NCBI GenBank assembly: GCA_026120035.1 | Contig: JALRME010000006.1 | Location: 496,001 to 560,000, forward strand | Origin: Coleophoma eucalyptorum | Taxonomy: Eukaryota; Ascomycota; Leotiomycetes; Helotiales; Dermateaceae | Length of the DNA: 64,000 bases | Reading direction: 5' to 3' | Part shown: one piece after another, positions 23,111 to 36,280 of the stretch | How the letters are laid out: every line of letters begins with the position of its first letter | Numbering within the stretch: position 1 is the first letter of the stretch | The notes under the pieces: generated by a model | Databases searched by the model: none | Told to the model about the DNA's origin: nothing | Seen by the model: the letters and a program-made list of their open reading frames with translations, nothing else | Program-made: the position numbers and the translations under genes

Positions 23111-24510
23111 CTATGCATGATAATTCCATCTACGTCTCATGGGATCGAATCTAGCCGTTGCTGAGTCTGCTTTATCGACCTCTGAAATGGGATCTGTCTC
23201 GAGGTCTACCTTGAGCATATTATTCAGAAAATTGACGGCCTTTCGATTGTCAGCATATGCAAGAGATTCACATGTGGAGAACTCACTGGCTTAGCATGCC
23301 ATCGGCTACCTCCAAGCTCAAACCAAGAAAGATGACCTCCCAGAGATGTAGTACACATCACAGCATATGGATTCTGCTTCATCTCCTCGTATGGAATTGC
23401 TTCGTTGTTGGCAATCTATGAAAACATAAGTTATAACTCTAGCGCAATCTGTTCGGACTTACTGGGTCATCGGCAGCATTGATGGCAAATAATGGGATCC
23501 TCGCTGCCAGCATTGAGTCTACGGAGGAAGCATCTCGGTAGTATGCGCCTTCAGTAGGATATCCCCATGTTGGGCCTTGGACTGCTCTGTCGAGTTCGTG
23601 CAAGTACTTGACTTTGTGAAGCGCCTCCATATCAATCTTGGGGTTCTTACTGATTTCCTCAGCATGAAGCTTAACCAGCTTGACCATGTTTTGTCCCATT
23701 GTTTTCGAGTAGATTTCTTTTCCAAGCCATGTTCGTTGCAGTGCATGGTTGCCCGCATCAAGATTCCATGGACTAGAAATCACAACAGCAGCTTTGAGCA
23801 TGCAAGCAGATCCTTCCTCGCCAACATACTGTGTAGACTTAGTATCATGAAACTTGACATTTATTGACTCTTACATTGGTCAAGATATTGGCACCAAGTG
23901 AAAACCCAATTCCGTATAATGGTCTATTAGGAAACTTCTTCTTCAGCCATTTGACTGTCTGGCGACAATCCCAAGTAGCACGTGCATTGTAGAGGATAGG
24001 ACTTGTGATTTTGTGATTGGCACACCCTCTACTGTTGACAACACAGGCTTCCCACCCTGCTTCCTTTTGAATCAATGGATGCAGAACATGTCTGAGATAG
24101 ACCTCGTATGAGCCTCCTGACAGCCCATGCAAGGCCACAAGCATGGGTTTGCTGTCTAGAGAAGCAATGCCATCAAACTCTTGTTCATCGAAATAGGTTG
24201 TTCGTGGTGGTAGTGTGCTGTCTGTATCGGTATAGGGCTCGACAACAAAATCAACTGCATATGTACCATGGTAAGTAGGATCCTCAGCATTAAAGACCTT
24301 TCTCTTATAGAAGACTGGTGGTCCATCAAACTTCATGGCTGTCCACATAGTCTGTAAGTGACCGTTGAAAAGCAAGGGATTCAAATGGCATGGCGGCGTT
24401 GATTCTTTACAGATTGTGAGAAGGTCTGTCGTGTTCCCATTCTTCGCCTTCAAAGGTACACTATCTGGACTGTGTATGAAGTTTATCGAGGCGTGGCCTA
24501 GCCATTCCAT
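23111..24510 (-). CDS. Alpha/beta hydrolase, YheT/Eht1-type (acyl ester lipase or acyltransferase)
   Basis: Four exons, 24510-23875, 23828-23463, 23415-23287 and 23239-23111, encode 419 residues. Signs of the family are LNPLLFNGHLQTMW near residue 43, LVALHGLSGGSYEVYLR, and a full catalytic triad: Ser204 in GIGFSLGAN, Asp in NAADDP (about 332-333) and His362 in GGHLSWFE. Yeast relatives are Eht1, Eeb1 and YMR210W, which make or split medium-chain ethyl esters or monoacylglycerols. The ATG at 24510 was chosen because the open frame further upstream begins only with TTG. It has no signal peptide. It is divergent from SCC4 with 396 bp between starts. Confidence 0.9.
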
Positions 24511-24906
24511 AGTGGCCGTTGAAAGTTTATTGGCTACCCAGCGGGGTTGAGCTGGGTAGGGCAAAAGCTATAGTAGACACCAATTGGTCAAAAGTTGCCA
24601 GGATGAAGGGGAAATATTGTGATTGAAGACAGAAAAGGAAACAAATTAATTAGCAGTGGTAAAACAGATGTAGAATCTGAAATGTCCATGCCACAATTCA
24701 AATCGGTGAGCCTCGGCATTCACCCAATGCGGTAAGCCTGGCATCGATCATCTGGAACAAACTTTCTCCGCGATAGCGCGCGTCTCCCGTGATGCACGTA
24801 GCACGCCGTCTGGCGCGGGATGGTACCTGATATGCTGTTCCCTGTTCGAAGTTTTATCTTCCTCTTTACGATTGACTCGAAAGATGGATAGTTCGTGACA
24901 GGAACC
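24511..24906. promoter_or_regulatory. Divergent promoter region hydrolase / SCC4
   Basis: The stretch lies between two divergent starts. It has no supported coding region. No specific operator could be named. Confidence 0.4.
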
Positions 24907-27900
24907 ATGTCGTATCAAGGAGGAAACCATGGCTACTGGCCAGGACCGGGCCAGCCTGTGCCATACAATTCGCAGAACCCTCGTCCTCAGGCCCTGCCGC
25001 ATGGAGTTCCTGCAGGCGCATACTATCCACCAGGACAACCTCCGATGAATCAACCTCAAGTCGCGCAGCAGTGGTCCCAAAATGCCCAACATTACCAACA
25101 GCAATATGGGCAACCCAATGGATACACCGTCAACCAGGCCTATTCTTCAATGCCACTTCAGCGACATCCACAAGCCCATCCTCAATCCCATCCTCAATCC
25201 CAACCTCAATATACTTCACCTCAGCCTGCCTTACAGCAGAGTTATCCCCAGCAGCATGCCATGCCACATATGAACACACCCATGCCCCACTCCTATGCTC
25301 AGACACCATCGAATTATGGAAGCCATGCGATGTACCAAGGGCAGCGACAGCAGTCTGCAGGAATCCGGAGGCCTGCTTCAAGCAGCCCTTTGAATAATAT
25401 AGCTCAACCACCTCCTCAGCCACCTCCCCAACCCATCGTCAAACAGAAACCTCCAAAGCCTGTCCAGGCAAGACAAAACACAAATCAGCCGTTGACTAAT
25501 ACGAGTCGACCTCCCCAGCCAACGATAATTCGCCATTCTGAGCTCATGTCTCCTCCCCAAGCGCCAGAACAAACCACTATTAGCCCTTCAGACTTATCGA
25601 GATCGCCTCAAACGATAACCTCAATTAATCCAGCCGAACTTCTATCAAAATCACCTGCTATTGAGAATACAATCAATCCTGCTGGTCTGATGTCTCGAAC
25701 ACCGGATCGCACAACTACAATTAGCCCTGCCAATTTGATGTCGGGACCGACTGAACGTACAATATCGCCTTCAAATATGTTGCGGCCAGCTAGTGCTACT
25801 CCAGCGCATCGATCACCGTCACAAGGAGATCCTTCAATGCTTATACTCTCTTTGGCAGAAGAGTATTTTGATGCGGCGCACGCAATGGCTACATCGGTGG
25901 CTTTATTGGCGGATGAAAAGAGTTTTGAAGAGTATCATAAACTGATAGCAACGGGCTTGGGCTGCTTGGAAACGGCTATGAAGAGGCTTAAGCTGTCTCC
26001 ACGGGACGAAGCAAATGTCATTCTTAGATTCGCTGGTATACTTTACCAAGAAGATACCGATAATTTCATGGATGCCGAGTTGGCTTTGACAAAAGGAATT
26101 GCAATCTCTGAGCGGGTACGTTCTGTTTCCCCAGAAATCCAGAAATTATCCGATACTAACGAATCAGAATCATTACTTTGATCTCAAGTATGCAATGCAA
26201 TTCTTGCTTGCACAATTTATGTTCAAGAAGAGTCCAAAGGCGGCAATGAAATCTCTTGATGGTAATATTGCCGATGCACAAACGTAAGATTTCAATTTTC
26301 TTGGCTGAATGTTACTAATACCTTACTCAGATATCGGCATTATTCGTGGGTATATGCTTTCCGTTTTCTACGGGCATCCCGTGCCATGGAACTCGGAAAC
26401 TTGGCAGATAGTCAATCCGGGCTTCAGAATCTGCGAGCCATCTCTAGCGTCGCCAGCGAGCAGGGTGATCGTGCCATTTTTCTCATGTCTTCCTTAATGG
26501 AAGCAATGGCATACCTGCATTCAGCAAATCCAGATGCCATTGAACAAGTACAGAGAGCAATTGCTGCAGCATGGACCTACCAGTTAGATGCAGATAATCA
26601 AATTCCTCAGCTGACGGGATTGACGCATATACTTGATGTAGCCTGTAGCTTGCGACATGGAAATGTCAAGCAGATGCTTGTGAAGTTGAAGGCCATGCAG
26701 GTGATGATGGACGAAGCAAAAAAGAACACTGCATGGAGTTATACGAGCGATATCCTTGCGATTCCCATCAGTAGAAAGCAAACAGACTCGCATGTGGTTA
26801 GTAAAGATACCCGGGCTGTGTTAGGCATCGGAAAGGATGGGCGTGACAACCTCATGGTCACTTTCTTGAACATGAGAGATGCCCAGTTTATCAGGCAAGC
26901 TTCACACTATTCTACACAGTGTCAACCTCTACTAATAACCATTCTAGCCATCTGCTTTACGGACTGATCCTGCTTTATAAGCACCCGGCTGACCGACACG
27001 GCCTTAACGTGTTGACAGAGACTCTGAAGTCACTCTCAGGTACATTCCTGAAGCTCATCACTCTAGGCAATAACTGACTCCCGCAGTGGCTACATATCAA
27101 CCTGGCAAAGGGGGCAATTTGCCAGACTTGCTGCAGAAGGCTCGCTGGCGTACCGAGCTTTTATGTTACTTCCACATCTATACTGCTTTCTGCGATGCAT
27201 CTATCACAGATTGGCGAAGCGTGAAGAAATGCATCGATGATTTGAAAGCAACTATCAGTACTATGGAAGCCCATTCGGACGATCCCCTCGCCTACTTTGC
27301 CAGGTACATCGAGGGCGTATTCCATCAAGGGTCTGGGCATCTTCAAGAAGCTCTGGCCATATTCCAGAGTCCCATGTTTGATCTTACACGCCCGTACAAA
27401 GCGCATCCAAGCACATCAGATCAGATAAAACGAGATATCTCCATCCTAGCGGCTTTGAATTCCGTATGGATACAGCAAGAACCTAGCCTCCAAGATCGAC
27501 GTCGGAATACCGACTTACTAGAGAAGCTCGGGCCAATCTGTCAGAAGCACCGCAATAGGGACATCCGGACGGCGTACAACCTTCTCGTGGTCACAGTGGA
27601 AACTGAGCCACCCCAAACCTTAATCAGAACCAAAGAGTTCCTACAACAAGCGCTAGGTGGAGCAAAGAGCACGGGTAACGAACTCTTGTTGTGTATTACT
27701 CTTAATCTCACCTGTTATCGATTCTTCAACAATGTGGTAGGTGACCAAGCTATCAAGAGTGCACTTGTTGCAGAGAATATGGCAGATAAAAGTGGCAATG
27801 TTCTATGGATGAGTGTTGCCAACGGCATGCTCGCGCAGAAGTACAGCCTACAAGGAAAGCACGCGGAGGCTCAGGTGAAGATGGAAGAAGCTATGAAGAT

Positions 27901-27928
27901 GAATCAAGCAGTATTCCCGGATCTCTAA
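24907..27928 (+). CDS. SCC4: Cohesin loading factor Scc4/MAU2
   Basis: Five exons, 24907-26115, 26168-26283, 26331-26894, 26948-27039 and 27087-27928, encode 940 residues. Scc4 is the TPR partner of Scc2 and places cohesin on chromosomes. The first 310 residues are a disordered Gln/Pro/Ser tail with repeats of the type NPAELLSKSP/NPAGLMSRTP, unlike yeast Scc4. The TPR superhelix starts at LILSLAEEYFDAAHAMA and continues through LKYAMQFLLAQFMFKKSP, HYSWVYAFRFLRASRAMELG, FLMSSLMEAMAYLHS and on to the end. Intron 3 has a GC donor (TTTATCAG then GCAAGC at 26895) and a normal acceptor; reading across it yields SHLLYGLILLYKHPADRHG, which fits the family. Confidence 0.9.
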
Positions 27929-28975
27929 GGTTGGCGTTATGAAGACATTAAAGGTGGCTTAGGAATTGCCGATGGACATACAAACACAGGCACGGATACA
28001 ACATTTGCATGCATGGCTACGGGAGTTGGTGGACACCAAGGTGGAAATGCATGTCGGCGCACTATAGAGATACCCATTTGCTTTGGTCTAGCTTCGGATG
28101 AATATGAGTTTGATGTTGCAATTGCACGCAGAAGAGCGATTTTGGATACATGTGTGTCTTGCGTGTTTGTCAAAGTCACGTCTGAGCATATTTAAGCCAC
28201 TGAAAACTCGTCTGATTTATGGGCACGGGACGGGAACAGCAGCAGTACTGGGATAGGCCTGAGATTTCATGCCCCACATAGGCATCTTATCGCCTTCATA
28301 TTTGCATCCTCCTCATAACCGGAGAATTCTAATGAGTGATTGCTATTACATTAGTTGTCTGCCGACCGACCTGTTTGTTACCTTATGCTTAATTATCTGT
28401 GCTCGCTCTTCTCCCCTCTTCCCTCTTCCCTCCCGCGCGCTGCGCTCTAAGCTACTTATTAGCGCTGGTAGGATCGGGGACAATAACACCAAAGTCGCGT
28501 CTATGCCATTGTCTGCTTCCCCCTCTTCCTTCTCCTTTCCGCCTCGTGCAAATCTCGGCGAGCAACGCGTCATATTACCGTGAACAAAAGTCCTCAGCAA
28601 GAACCTCGTACGTCGACCTGCAGGAGTCAAGATCCAACAAAAGATCCTCGTTCCCTTAGTCGGAAATACGACATCATTCGAGGACTCGAGCGTCTGCAGG
28701 TGCTGGGGTTGTGCTGCCTATCGGCCAATTACGCAGTGGCCATCGATAAGATAGAAAACAAAAACTGGCTGTGTCACAAGGATTCAGACTCTGTTGCTGC
28801 AAATATTCTTTTGTTCAACCAGCAAGAATTTTCTAGAAGTACGCCTGCTACTCCTTTTCTCTTCGCCTCCTGAGCCAGATTTTTCAAACCATTTCTCATG
28901 AGCAATTGAGCATTGCCGGATTCTTGACTTTTCTTTTGTCCTGTTGCTCCGCTTTGTTATCTATCCTCGAGAAAC
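27929..28975. other. Spacer SCC4 to AVT1
   Basis: One kilobase with the SCC4 3'UTR and AVT1 promoter and leader. Frames at 28269-28659 are pyrimidine-rich and code for Ser/Pro/Leu strings typical of UTR sequence. No gene is supported. Confidence 0.5.
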
Positions 28976-31137
28976 ATGTCGCAACGAAACCCTACCAATT
29001 GGGACGAGTACCAGTATGGGACTTCTCCGCAACGTTCGCTTTCCCAAGCTTCTATCAATTCTGTGCGAAGTGTGCACTTCGATGGACACGATGGGAGCCC
29101 CTCGGAAGTTTCTGGTCTCTTAGAACAGGGTGGGAGACGCGAGATGGATCAGCAGCTGAGGAGGCGCCGGTAAGTCCAGCAGAAGAATTGGGAGTTATCC
29201 TGCCATACTGATGGGTTCTACAGATCATCCATTTCGAGAGGATTTAACACGCTTGCTCAGGTGGGAGGAGTGAACAGTATCGCCAATTATGCTTCCTCGT
29301 GGCAGAGAGCGGCAGGGTTTTTGGAAATCACCCCACAGCCACCCTCGTTTGTCCTCGCCGACCAGGATGACGACGTGGAACAAATCCAGTATGGGAGAGT
29401 TGATACAGAATATGGACACTTGCCGCGAACATCATTGTTGGGCGCACGTCTCGAATCGTCGAGTCCAGACGAAGCGGTGGAGGATGGCGATGCGATAGAA
29501 AGCGACACTACAACTCCAAGACCGTTGCACGATAGGGATTCTGACGCGAAACGATTGGGGACCGATAGTATGCAAGGGAGTGTAAGAGGAAGAGATTCGA
29601 TATTTGCCATTGCCCCACACCTAGGAACTCCACTCGCTGGGAGCTACGGAACGTCCTACGGCACTTTACGTTCCACACTCAACGAGTCTTCTATGATCCA
29701 TGCTGGCCAGCTATGGAAGCAGCAGCAAGCGACTGGTGCAAATGCTGCTGATGGTGGACGTGCTCCCATGATTGTCAAAGAGGTTGAACAAGACGGTGTC
29801 AAATTTCTTGTGCCTGTGGGTCAATCGACCTTGTACCAGACCATTTTCAATTCCACCAATGTTTTGATTGGTGTTGGTCTTTTGAGTCTTCCAGTGGGCT
29901 TGAAGTATGCTGGCTGGGTTTGCGGTATCTCATTTTTGCTCTTATCAGCGGTTGTCACTGCTTACACGGCCACTTTACTATCAAAGTGTATGGACTTGGA
30001 TCCCAGTCTTATTACGTTTGCAGACTTGGCTTTTGTCTCTTTTGGTCAAAAAGCCCGGATAGCAGTTAGTTTGCTTTTCTCGGTGGAGCTTCTGGCAGCT
30101 TGTGTTGCTCTTGTTGTTTTGTTTGGAGATACCCTGAATGGACTGATACCAAGCGTCAGCGTTAATGAGTGGAAGGTTTTATGTGGTCTCTTGCTGATAC
30201 CATTGAACTTCTTACCTTTGCGTCTGCTCAGTATTACCAGTATTTTGGGCATAGTTTCAACTTTGAGCAGTAAGTTCTCATCCATACCGGCACATCCAAT
30301 GCTAAGAATTTATAGTTGTCATAATCATTTTTATTGATGGTTTCTCTAAGTCACACACACCTGGCTCTCTTATTGAGCCGGCAAAAACCTATTTATTTCC
30401 ATCTAACTGGCTGACTTTGCCGTTATCTTTTGGTCTTCTTATGTCACCATGGGGAGGTATGTAATAATGACCTTAGAAGGAATTTTGCCCTAACAGCTAT
30501 AGGACACGGTGTATTTCCAAATATCTATAGAGATATGCGTCACCCTCACAAGTACGGCAAGGCTGTAAAGACTACCTTTACGTTCACCTATATTCTTGAT
30601 TGCGCTACCGCTGTCGCGGGTATTCTCATGTTCGGTGATGGAGTTATGGACGAAATCACTGCCAACATCATTGGTACATCAGGATACTCGACAGTCTTGA
30701 CTGGGTTCATGTGTGTTTTCATCGCTATAATTCCATTGACCAAGGTCCCTCTCAACGCTCGACCAATCGTCAGCACCATCGAGCACTTTACAGGTCTTTC
30801 CACCCAGGCGATATCAGACGCTCCAGCTTTGACTGGACTCACCAGCTATACCCGTGGCATCCTAAAGGTCGCCATCAAAGTTATTGTCGTTATAATATTT
30901 GTTATCGTCTCGATATTGTTCCCAGCCTTCGACAGCATCATGGCATTTATGGGCTCTACGTTATGCTTCACGATCTGCGTTATTCTTCCCATCAGCTTCC
31001 ACATGAAACTCTTCTGGACCGAGATTGGATTTGCAGAGAGAGTTCTGAATGTGTTCCTGCTTATTGTCTGTTCGATTATGGCTGTTATTGGTACAGTCTT
31101 TGCCATCTTGCCCAAGGCCATGATTGGTGCTGAGTAA
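28976..31137 (+). CDS. AVT1: Vacuolar amino acid transporter, AVT1 type (AAAP family)
   Basis: Four exons, 28976-29169, 29224-30269, 30316-30456 and 30503-31137, encode 671 residues. A hydrophilic N-terminal domain of about 270 residues precedes the transporter core, as in Avt1. The core opens with QSTLYQTIFNSTNVLIGVGL and LSLPVGLKYAGWVCG, the usual AAAP start, and has about eleven hydrophobic spans, the last being VFLLIVCSIMAVIGTVFAIL. Family landmarks include GHGVFPNIYRDMRHP at the exon 3/4 junction and IPLTKVPLNARPI. Avt1 imports neutral amino acids and His into the vacuole against the proton gradient. The start has a good context (gaaacATG). All introns are 46-54 nt. Confidence 0.92.
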
Positions 31138-32030
31138 CAATGTATATGAAATGGATGTTGTTACATGCACTTGTAGGCCACGCATAGTTTGCGCATACCT
31201 TTCATCCTCATTCTACGCGTAATGGATGGGCGAGTGCTTGTATATGTATATATCGGATTTGTGGTTTCTCTGAGATTGGGTTTTGAACCTCAATTAAAAT
31301 AGTAATACGCCATGTTCATGGTGCTTCTCAAAGCTATAGACTTACCCTTATAAACTGCACGGCTGTGATGTGCTTGTCAATTGCTGCTTGGATTTCAGGT
31401 CAGATCTAAACTTATGAATACCACTAATTGCGGAGCACCCTATTTTCTTTACCAACTTAATGACAGAATACGTCCGAGAATCACAAGACTATCATTCTCA
31501 GTCATTGAGTCAGTTTTAGGGGCTTTCCTTATTGTCTATCAATGACTATATTCACCCCAGAAAGCGCAGTCCCTACATTACTGTCCATGACATCTAGGTA
31601 TTCGCCCACCCCTCCACGAGACGCTGTAGGCAATACCTTATTTTGTGAACATGGCTTCCTTGCATGACACTCTGTGCCTACATTCAGCCTTACAAACAGA
31701 TTGTAGGTCAATAAAGAGAAAAGCTTTCATCTATCCATAAGTAAGATAGGATAATTTGGCTAAATCTCACGGTCCTCCTACTGGACTTTTGTTTTGTCTA
31801 GAAGAGAGGGAGGTGGGATGATACGGCTCCCGGGTTGGTTAACGGGACTACTCAAGGCCAGATACGAGAATGAACTTTGGGGGAATGGATTTCCACCACA
31901 TCGTTCGAGGAGATGAAAAGCTCACATGGGAACACAACACCCAGTTGGGCAGGCATAGCATATGCTTTGCAGGAGTTGATATTCTGTATGACACGGGATA
32001 TCATTCTAGGGTGTATCAATCTACCTTAAC
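31138..32030. other. Convergent spacer AVT1 / UTR4
   Basis: About 0.9 kb between convergent stop codons. A small minus-strand frame at 31529-31711 has no recognisable motif. No RNA gene or repeat is seen. Confidence 0.5.
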
Positions 32031-33641
32031 CTAGGCCCCAAGAATATCAATCTCATCAAAACGCTCGATGATGAAGTGCCGATTGTGCTCTCCCTCCGTG
32101 AGCGGCGCATTTCCCTCTCTCACCACAACGGCAGCCTGCATGCCTGCCTCCTTAGCGGCATCAACCTCTTTGACATTGTCACTGAGAAAGAACCACTCGC
32201 CCACGCTGCCCAACTCTGGGTGCGCGTCCGCAATCTTCTTGTAGCTCGCTTCGTTTTGCTTCAACCCGGCATTCACCGTGTCGAAGTAATCCGTGATCAG
32301 CGGGCGAAGATCCGCGTCGGGCACCGAGTTAGTGTATTGGAACAGTAGCTTCTGCGCAGCGACGGAGCCCGAGGAGTAGATGATGATCTTGATGCCCGCT
32401 GCGCTGGAGTGCCACTTCTGCAGCATCGGGTAGACGTCTGGGAATAGAGGACATGAGAGCGCGCCTGAAGCGTAGCCACTTTTCCAAAGATAGCCTTGGA
32501 GGGATTTCAAGTAGGCAATCTTCACGTCTGCGGACATGAGTTCTTCTACATGTGCTTGCAATGCGGCAGGGGAAGTGCGGTGCTCGGCTGGGAAAGCATC
32601 ACGGTAGGTAGTGAAGTCTGGGGAGTCCCATTTCGTCTCCAACACGGATGGCAGGGCCGAGAGGGCAAACGGGAACTATGGTCGGGGTTAGTATTGCGGG
32701 AGCTGTAGATTGATTGCAAGTTGCCCATATGCGGTGCAACTATCCGAACTTGCTAATACATAATGGATAGATATGTCTTGAGATGCCTGAGCTCTGGACT
32801 CGAGTGAGTATCTGCACAAGGCCTGCTCGGTGTTGCTCAAGTGCGACCATCCATCTGCCGGCTCAACTAGAAGTGCCAATCGGCGCTGCTTCCCACCCAG
32901 TCTGAGCCTTGGGCTTGCGCGGATGTGCCTCCCTGAGGATTGAGATGGATCAGACCCGCTTGCTACACATGCAAAGTGACTTCATATCCTCGAAGCCAGA
33001 GCACATCACGTGTTATTCTGCTCATATGTGCAGAGAGTCGACATAGATCCCAGGAAACTCCTTGCAAGATATTGATACAGATACTCAGGATCTTGACAGC
33101 AAGCAAAGGTGTATTCCCAGATCGCAGCTCGCCTCACTGTGCTTGACTCTGCCTCAACGACAAAGCGTCATGGGATGAAAAGTGTGGAGATGTAGGCTAT
33201 GGAGAAAGACTTCCTCCACCATATAATAGTGGTAATAGCATAGCAGCGCTTGATGCGGTACCATAGGGGCATCCATGGTTCTAAGCGAAAGCAGGACACT
33301 TGCAAGACATCCCAATCAAAGGATTCATGCCTGATCATGCCTTGAAGAAACGAAGTGGCAGGAAACAAAGAGCAAGTTGTGTTGTAAAGAAGAGCTCACT
33401 TACCAAAACATCTTTGACGAAGGAGATGGGGCAGACTGTTCCCTCTACAGGCCGGCAACAAGATACAAATCAGCCTTCTTGATCTCATCACGTGATGGTA
33501 AAAAGGGAGAGAAGGCTGTCCCACTTGAGACACGTGGTCCAAGAAGAATCTCTCGCCTCAGACCGCGGTCTGGAACTTCGGTGGCAACTCACCAATGTCC
33601 AGTAACACAACCTTAGCTTGAATCTCCAACTTGCCGGCCAT
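32031..33641 (-). CDS. UTR4: Enolase-phosphatase E1 (methionine salvage)
   Basis: Three exons, 33641-33593, 33444-33404 and 32675-32031, encode 244 residues. The HAD-type enzyme converts 2,3-diketo-5-methylthio-1-phosphopentane through an enol to the acireductone in the methionine salvage cycle. The HAD nucleophile motif LLDIEGTVCPISFVKDVLFP is built only by joining all three exons, which makes the junctions secure. Further signatures are IYSSGSVAAQKLLF, and DNVKEVDAAKEAGM with the metal-binding Asp. Intron 1 is 148 nt and intron 2 is 728 nt, far longer than any other coding intron in the window. The first two exons are tiny (49 and 41 nt). Confidence 0.93.
33488..33495. promoter_or_regulatory. 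TCACGTGA E-box in UTR4 intron 1
   Basis: A perfect palindrome TCACGTGA lies in intron 1, with a second CACGTG at 33531-33536 in the same intron and a third at 33007-33012 in intron 2. In yeast this is the Cbf1-Met4 site of sulfur amino acid genes. CACGTG is not enriched in the window overall, so use as a control site is only a suggestion. Confidence 0.3.
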
Positions 33642-36280
33642 CTTTTTTCTTCTTCTATCGTAGCCGTTGAAAGACGCTTGCTTGTATGCAAGGCAAGATT
33701 CGGGTCTGGGTGGTAGAAGCGAATCTCGATGCGGAACAATTCAAGGGACGTGTTCTTCCGCGGATGCCAGGGACGAACGATAGGAGCCGATAAGAACGAT
33801 ATGGAGCGGTGAAGACGAAATTTTCTTGGAATGTTGGCAGGTATGGGATTTTTTTCAGCTTCACGATACTGGGTACGAGTCGCAAAGAGCGTTTTTGGGT
33901 ATAGTGTAGAGCTAGACCAGTGAGAAGATCAGAGAGTGCATGATGCTGCATGCAGTTCAGGTGTGGTGTGGGTGGGTGTGGAGGAAGGCGAGAGCAGACT
34001 GGTGTGTATGGTGGAGGACAATAGAGCTTGGATAGCTTGGATAGTACGGTTGAGCTACACACTCACCACCGCTGGTAGGCTGCTGAGCCTGTAAGACCAG
34101 GAGCCCCCGGGGCCCAGGAGATTACTGCTGACGACCTGAGGTGCACCAAGCGACAGGACCGGAAGTTCGTTAGTTTTGACGACTGACCGCAATGCAGGGC
34201 TGCCAACACTCATCAGAGGATGTCAATATTGATCTTAAGATTGGGCTGGCGGTGTGAAGGAGTTCGAGGAATTGTTGTTGTTTTTGCCTTGTTGTTCGTT
34301 TCCTGTGCATGAAATCGAACGCCCCGAGGAGCCAAACAGCAGGTCGTGCTGGCGGGAGTCTCCACTGCTGTGCAGCTTTTATCGCCTCGCCCTAGAACTT
34401 GCATTGCCTTGCATTGCAGTGCAGACGACAGGATGTGTCCGTACAGCACACGAGCCTGCGAGGTACAGGCTATGGCAGACTGTGGCAGGCTGTAGTCGCT
34501 GTCCACGTTTGCCCTCTGGCGCGCCAGAACCTTCCAGGGTCTGGTTGGCGATATTAATCCTGAAGGGTTAAACACGCCGTGCCAATAGAACGCGACAGGT
34601 TTCAAGCCTCCCAAACCGCTACTGTGCACTTTAATCTGGTTGATACTCGAAGAGAGCACTGCAGCATGCACGAGGCGGAAGATCTTGGTTGTTTTCAGGG
34701 TAGCTTCGTGCTCTAGAATTGCTGAAGCAGCGCTTTCCACAGTTGGTCGAGTCGGGTTCAGTAGAGCACTGCCGTGGTGTCCATTAACGCGTCCATTATC
34801 GTCGTGAGCTTCCACGGTACGGTATCATCCCCGGTTCACTATTGCAGACATCACATTGAAGAGATTTACATTCACCGCCATCTCAATACCACATTGTCGT
34901 TGCTGTCGTGGTCTGCTATCGTGAATCTATCAAGGTGTAGCTATGGAAACTCTCGCCCTCGTGTGAAAGGGCATTTGTGTTTGAGCTACCGTACCCCAGC
35001 CTGTTCGCACTTCATACCTCGACTAGACTTGACTTTGCGGAGCTCCAGGCGAGATGATAACTGCGTTCGGTGCCTTTGGCTCCGGGCGAGAGATGATGGC
35101 ATGTTTCGATTACTACCGCCCTCATTCTTGGTGTTGCGGGAGAGGGGGTTTGAGAAAGGTAAGATAAGGCTCGCTGATCAGTAGGAGTAGGGGATGGCCA
35201 AGGAAATCTGCTGATGACACGGCTCCTTGCTGCCCTCGACCCCACGTTCATCAATGCCGTACATCCTTCTCATTGCTCAGCGTCACCCAGAGGATCTTGC
35301 GCTGGGAGCATCATCGGATATCGGGGAGGAACCAGCGGAGGCACAGCTGTCGAGTGGTCATTGGTGGCGCTGTCAACGTTTGGTGTTGAGCATTAAGGTT
35401 CCATTTCCACAAAAGATAACAGATAGGGGAGCAAGCGAGAGCTGGTGAACGTATGTGTAGGCGAAGTAAGGTCTCGCGCTCTGTTTCAATGTTCACACTT
35501 CCCCTCCTCGGACCTGGCCTCGAAGGAAAGTGAGCTGTCTTGTGGAATGAGAAAACACGAGGCGAGGCCAAGTGAGGGCGAAGCATCCGGCGATGATGAT
35601 CACGCAGAATTGAAGCAGCTTTCCCCAGATATCAGCGCTTGCTATTCCGGTCCTGTAGTATATGATGCTGAGGATGGATGAGACGAGCGCCATTGACCAA
35701 TCATGCCGGCCAACAGCTCCAGAAGCGAGTCAGGATGCTTCGAGCGAGACGCTGCGTGAGGGTGTGGTGGGAGACGAGGTGAGTGGTGGTGGATGGATTG
35801 GAAGGAGTTGATGGAAGAATCCTTGGGTTCGCCACTCTCACTTGCACCTTCACGGTCATTGTCATTTTAACTGCCATTTTTACTTTCATTTTCACTTTTT
35901 CACTTTCATTGTCACGCTCCCTTCCACATTCACTTTCGCCATCTTCTCGCTGCTTGACTGCGATGTGTCGCCATCAACTGCGGGCAGCTTTTGCCTTTCA
36001 CGACGATGACGACGGCAAGTGTTTCGGAAAGCTCGGGCATCGGCATGGGCTTTTAGTATTGCCATTGCGAGCTTATTCAATTAAAGGTACATCGTAGATA
36101 GATGAGCTGGTAATTCTTCGGCATGAACAGGAAGCCGACGCTGCGAGTTCGCAGCGGTGTCATCAGTAGGATCATGAATGAGGTGACCGGTAGGGTGACG
36201 GATAGCGGGTGATGTGATATAACGAGGCTCGAAGGGCGGCAGTGTATACTATAATCGTCGCTCCAGCTCGGCTGCTGGAT

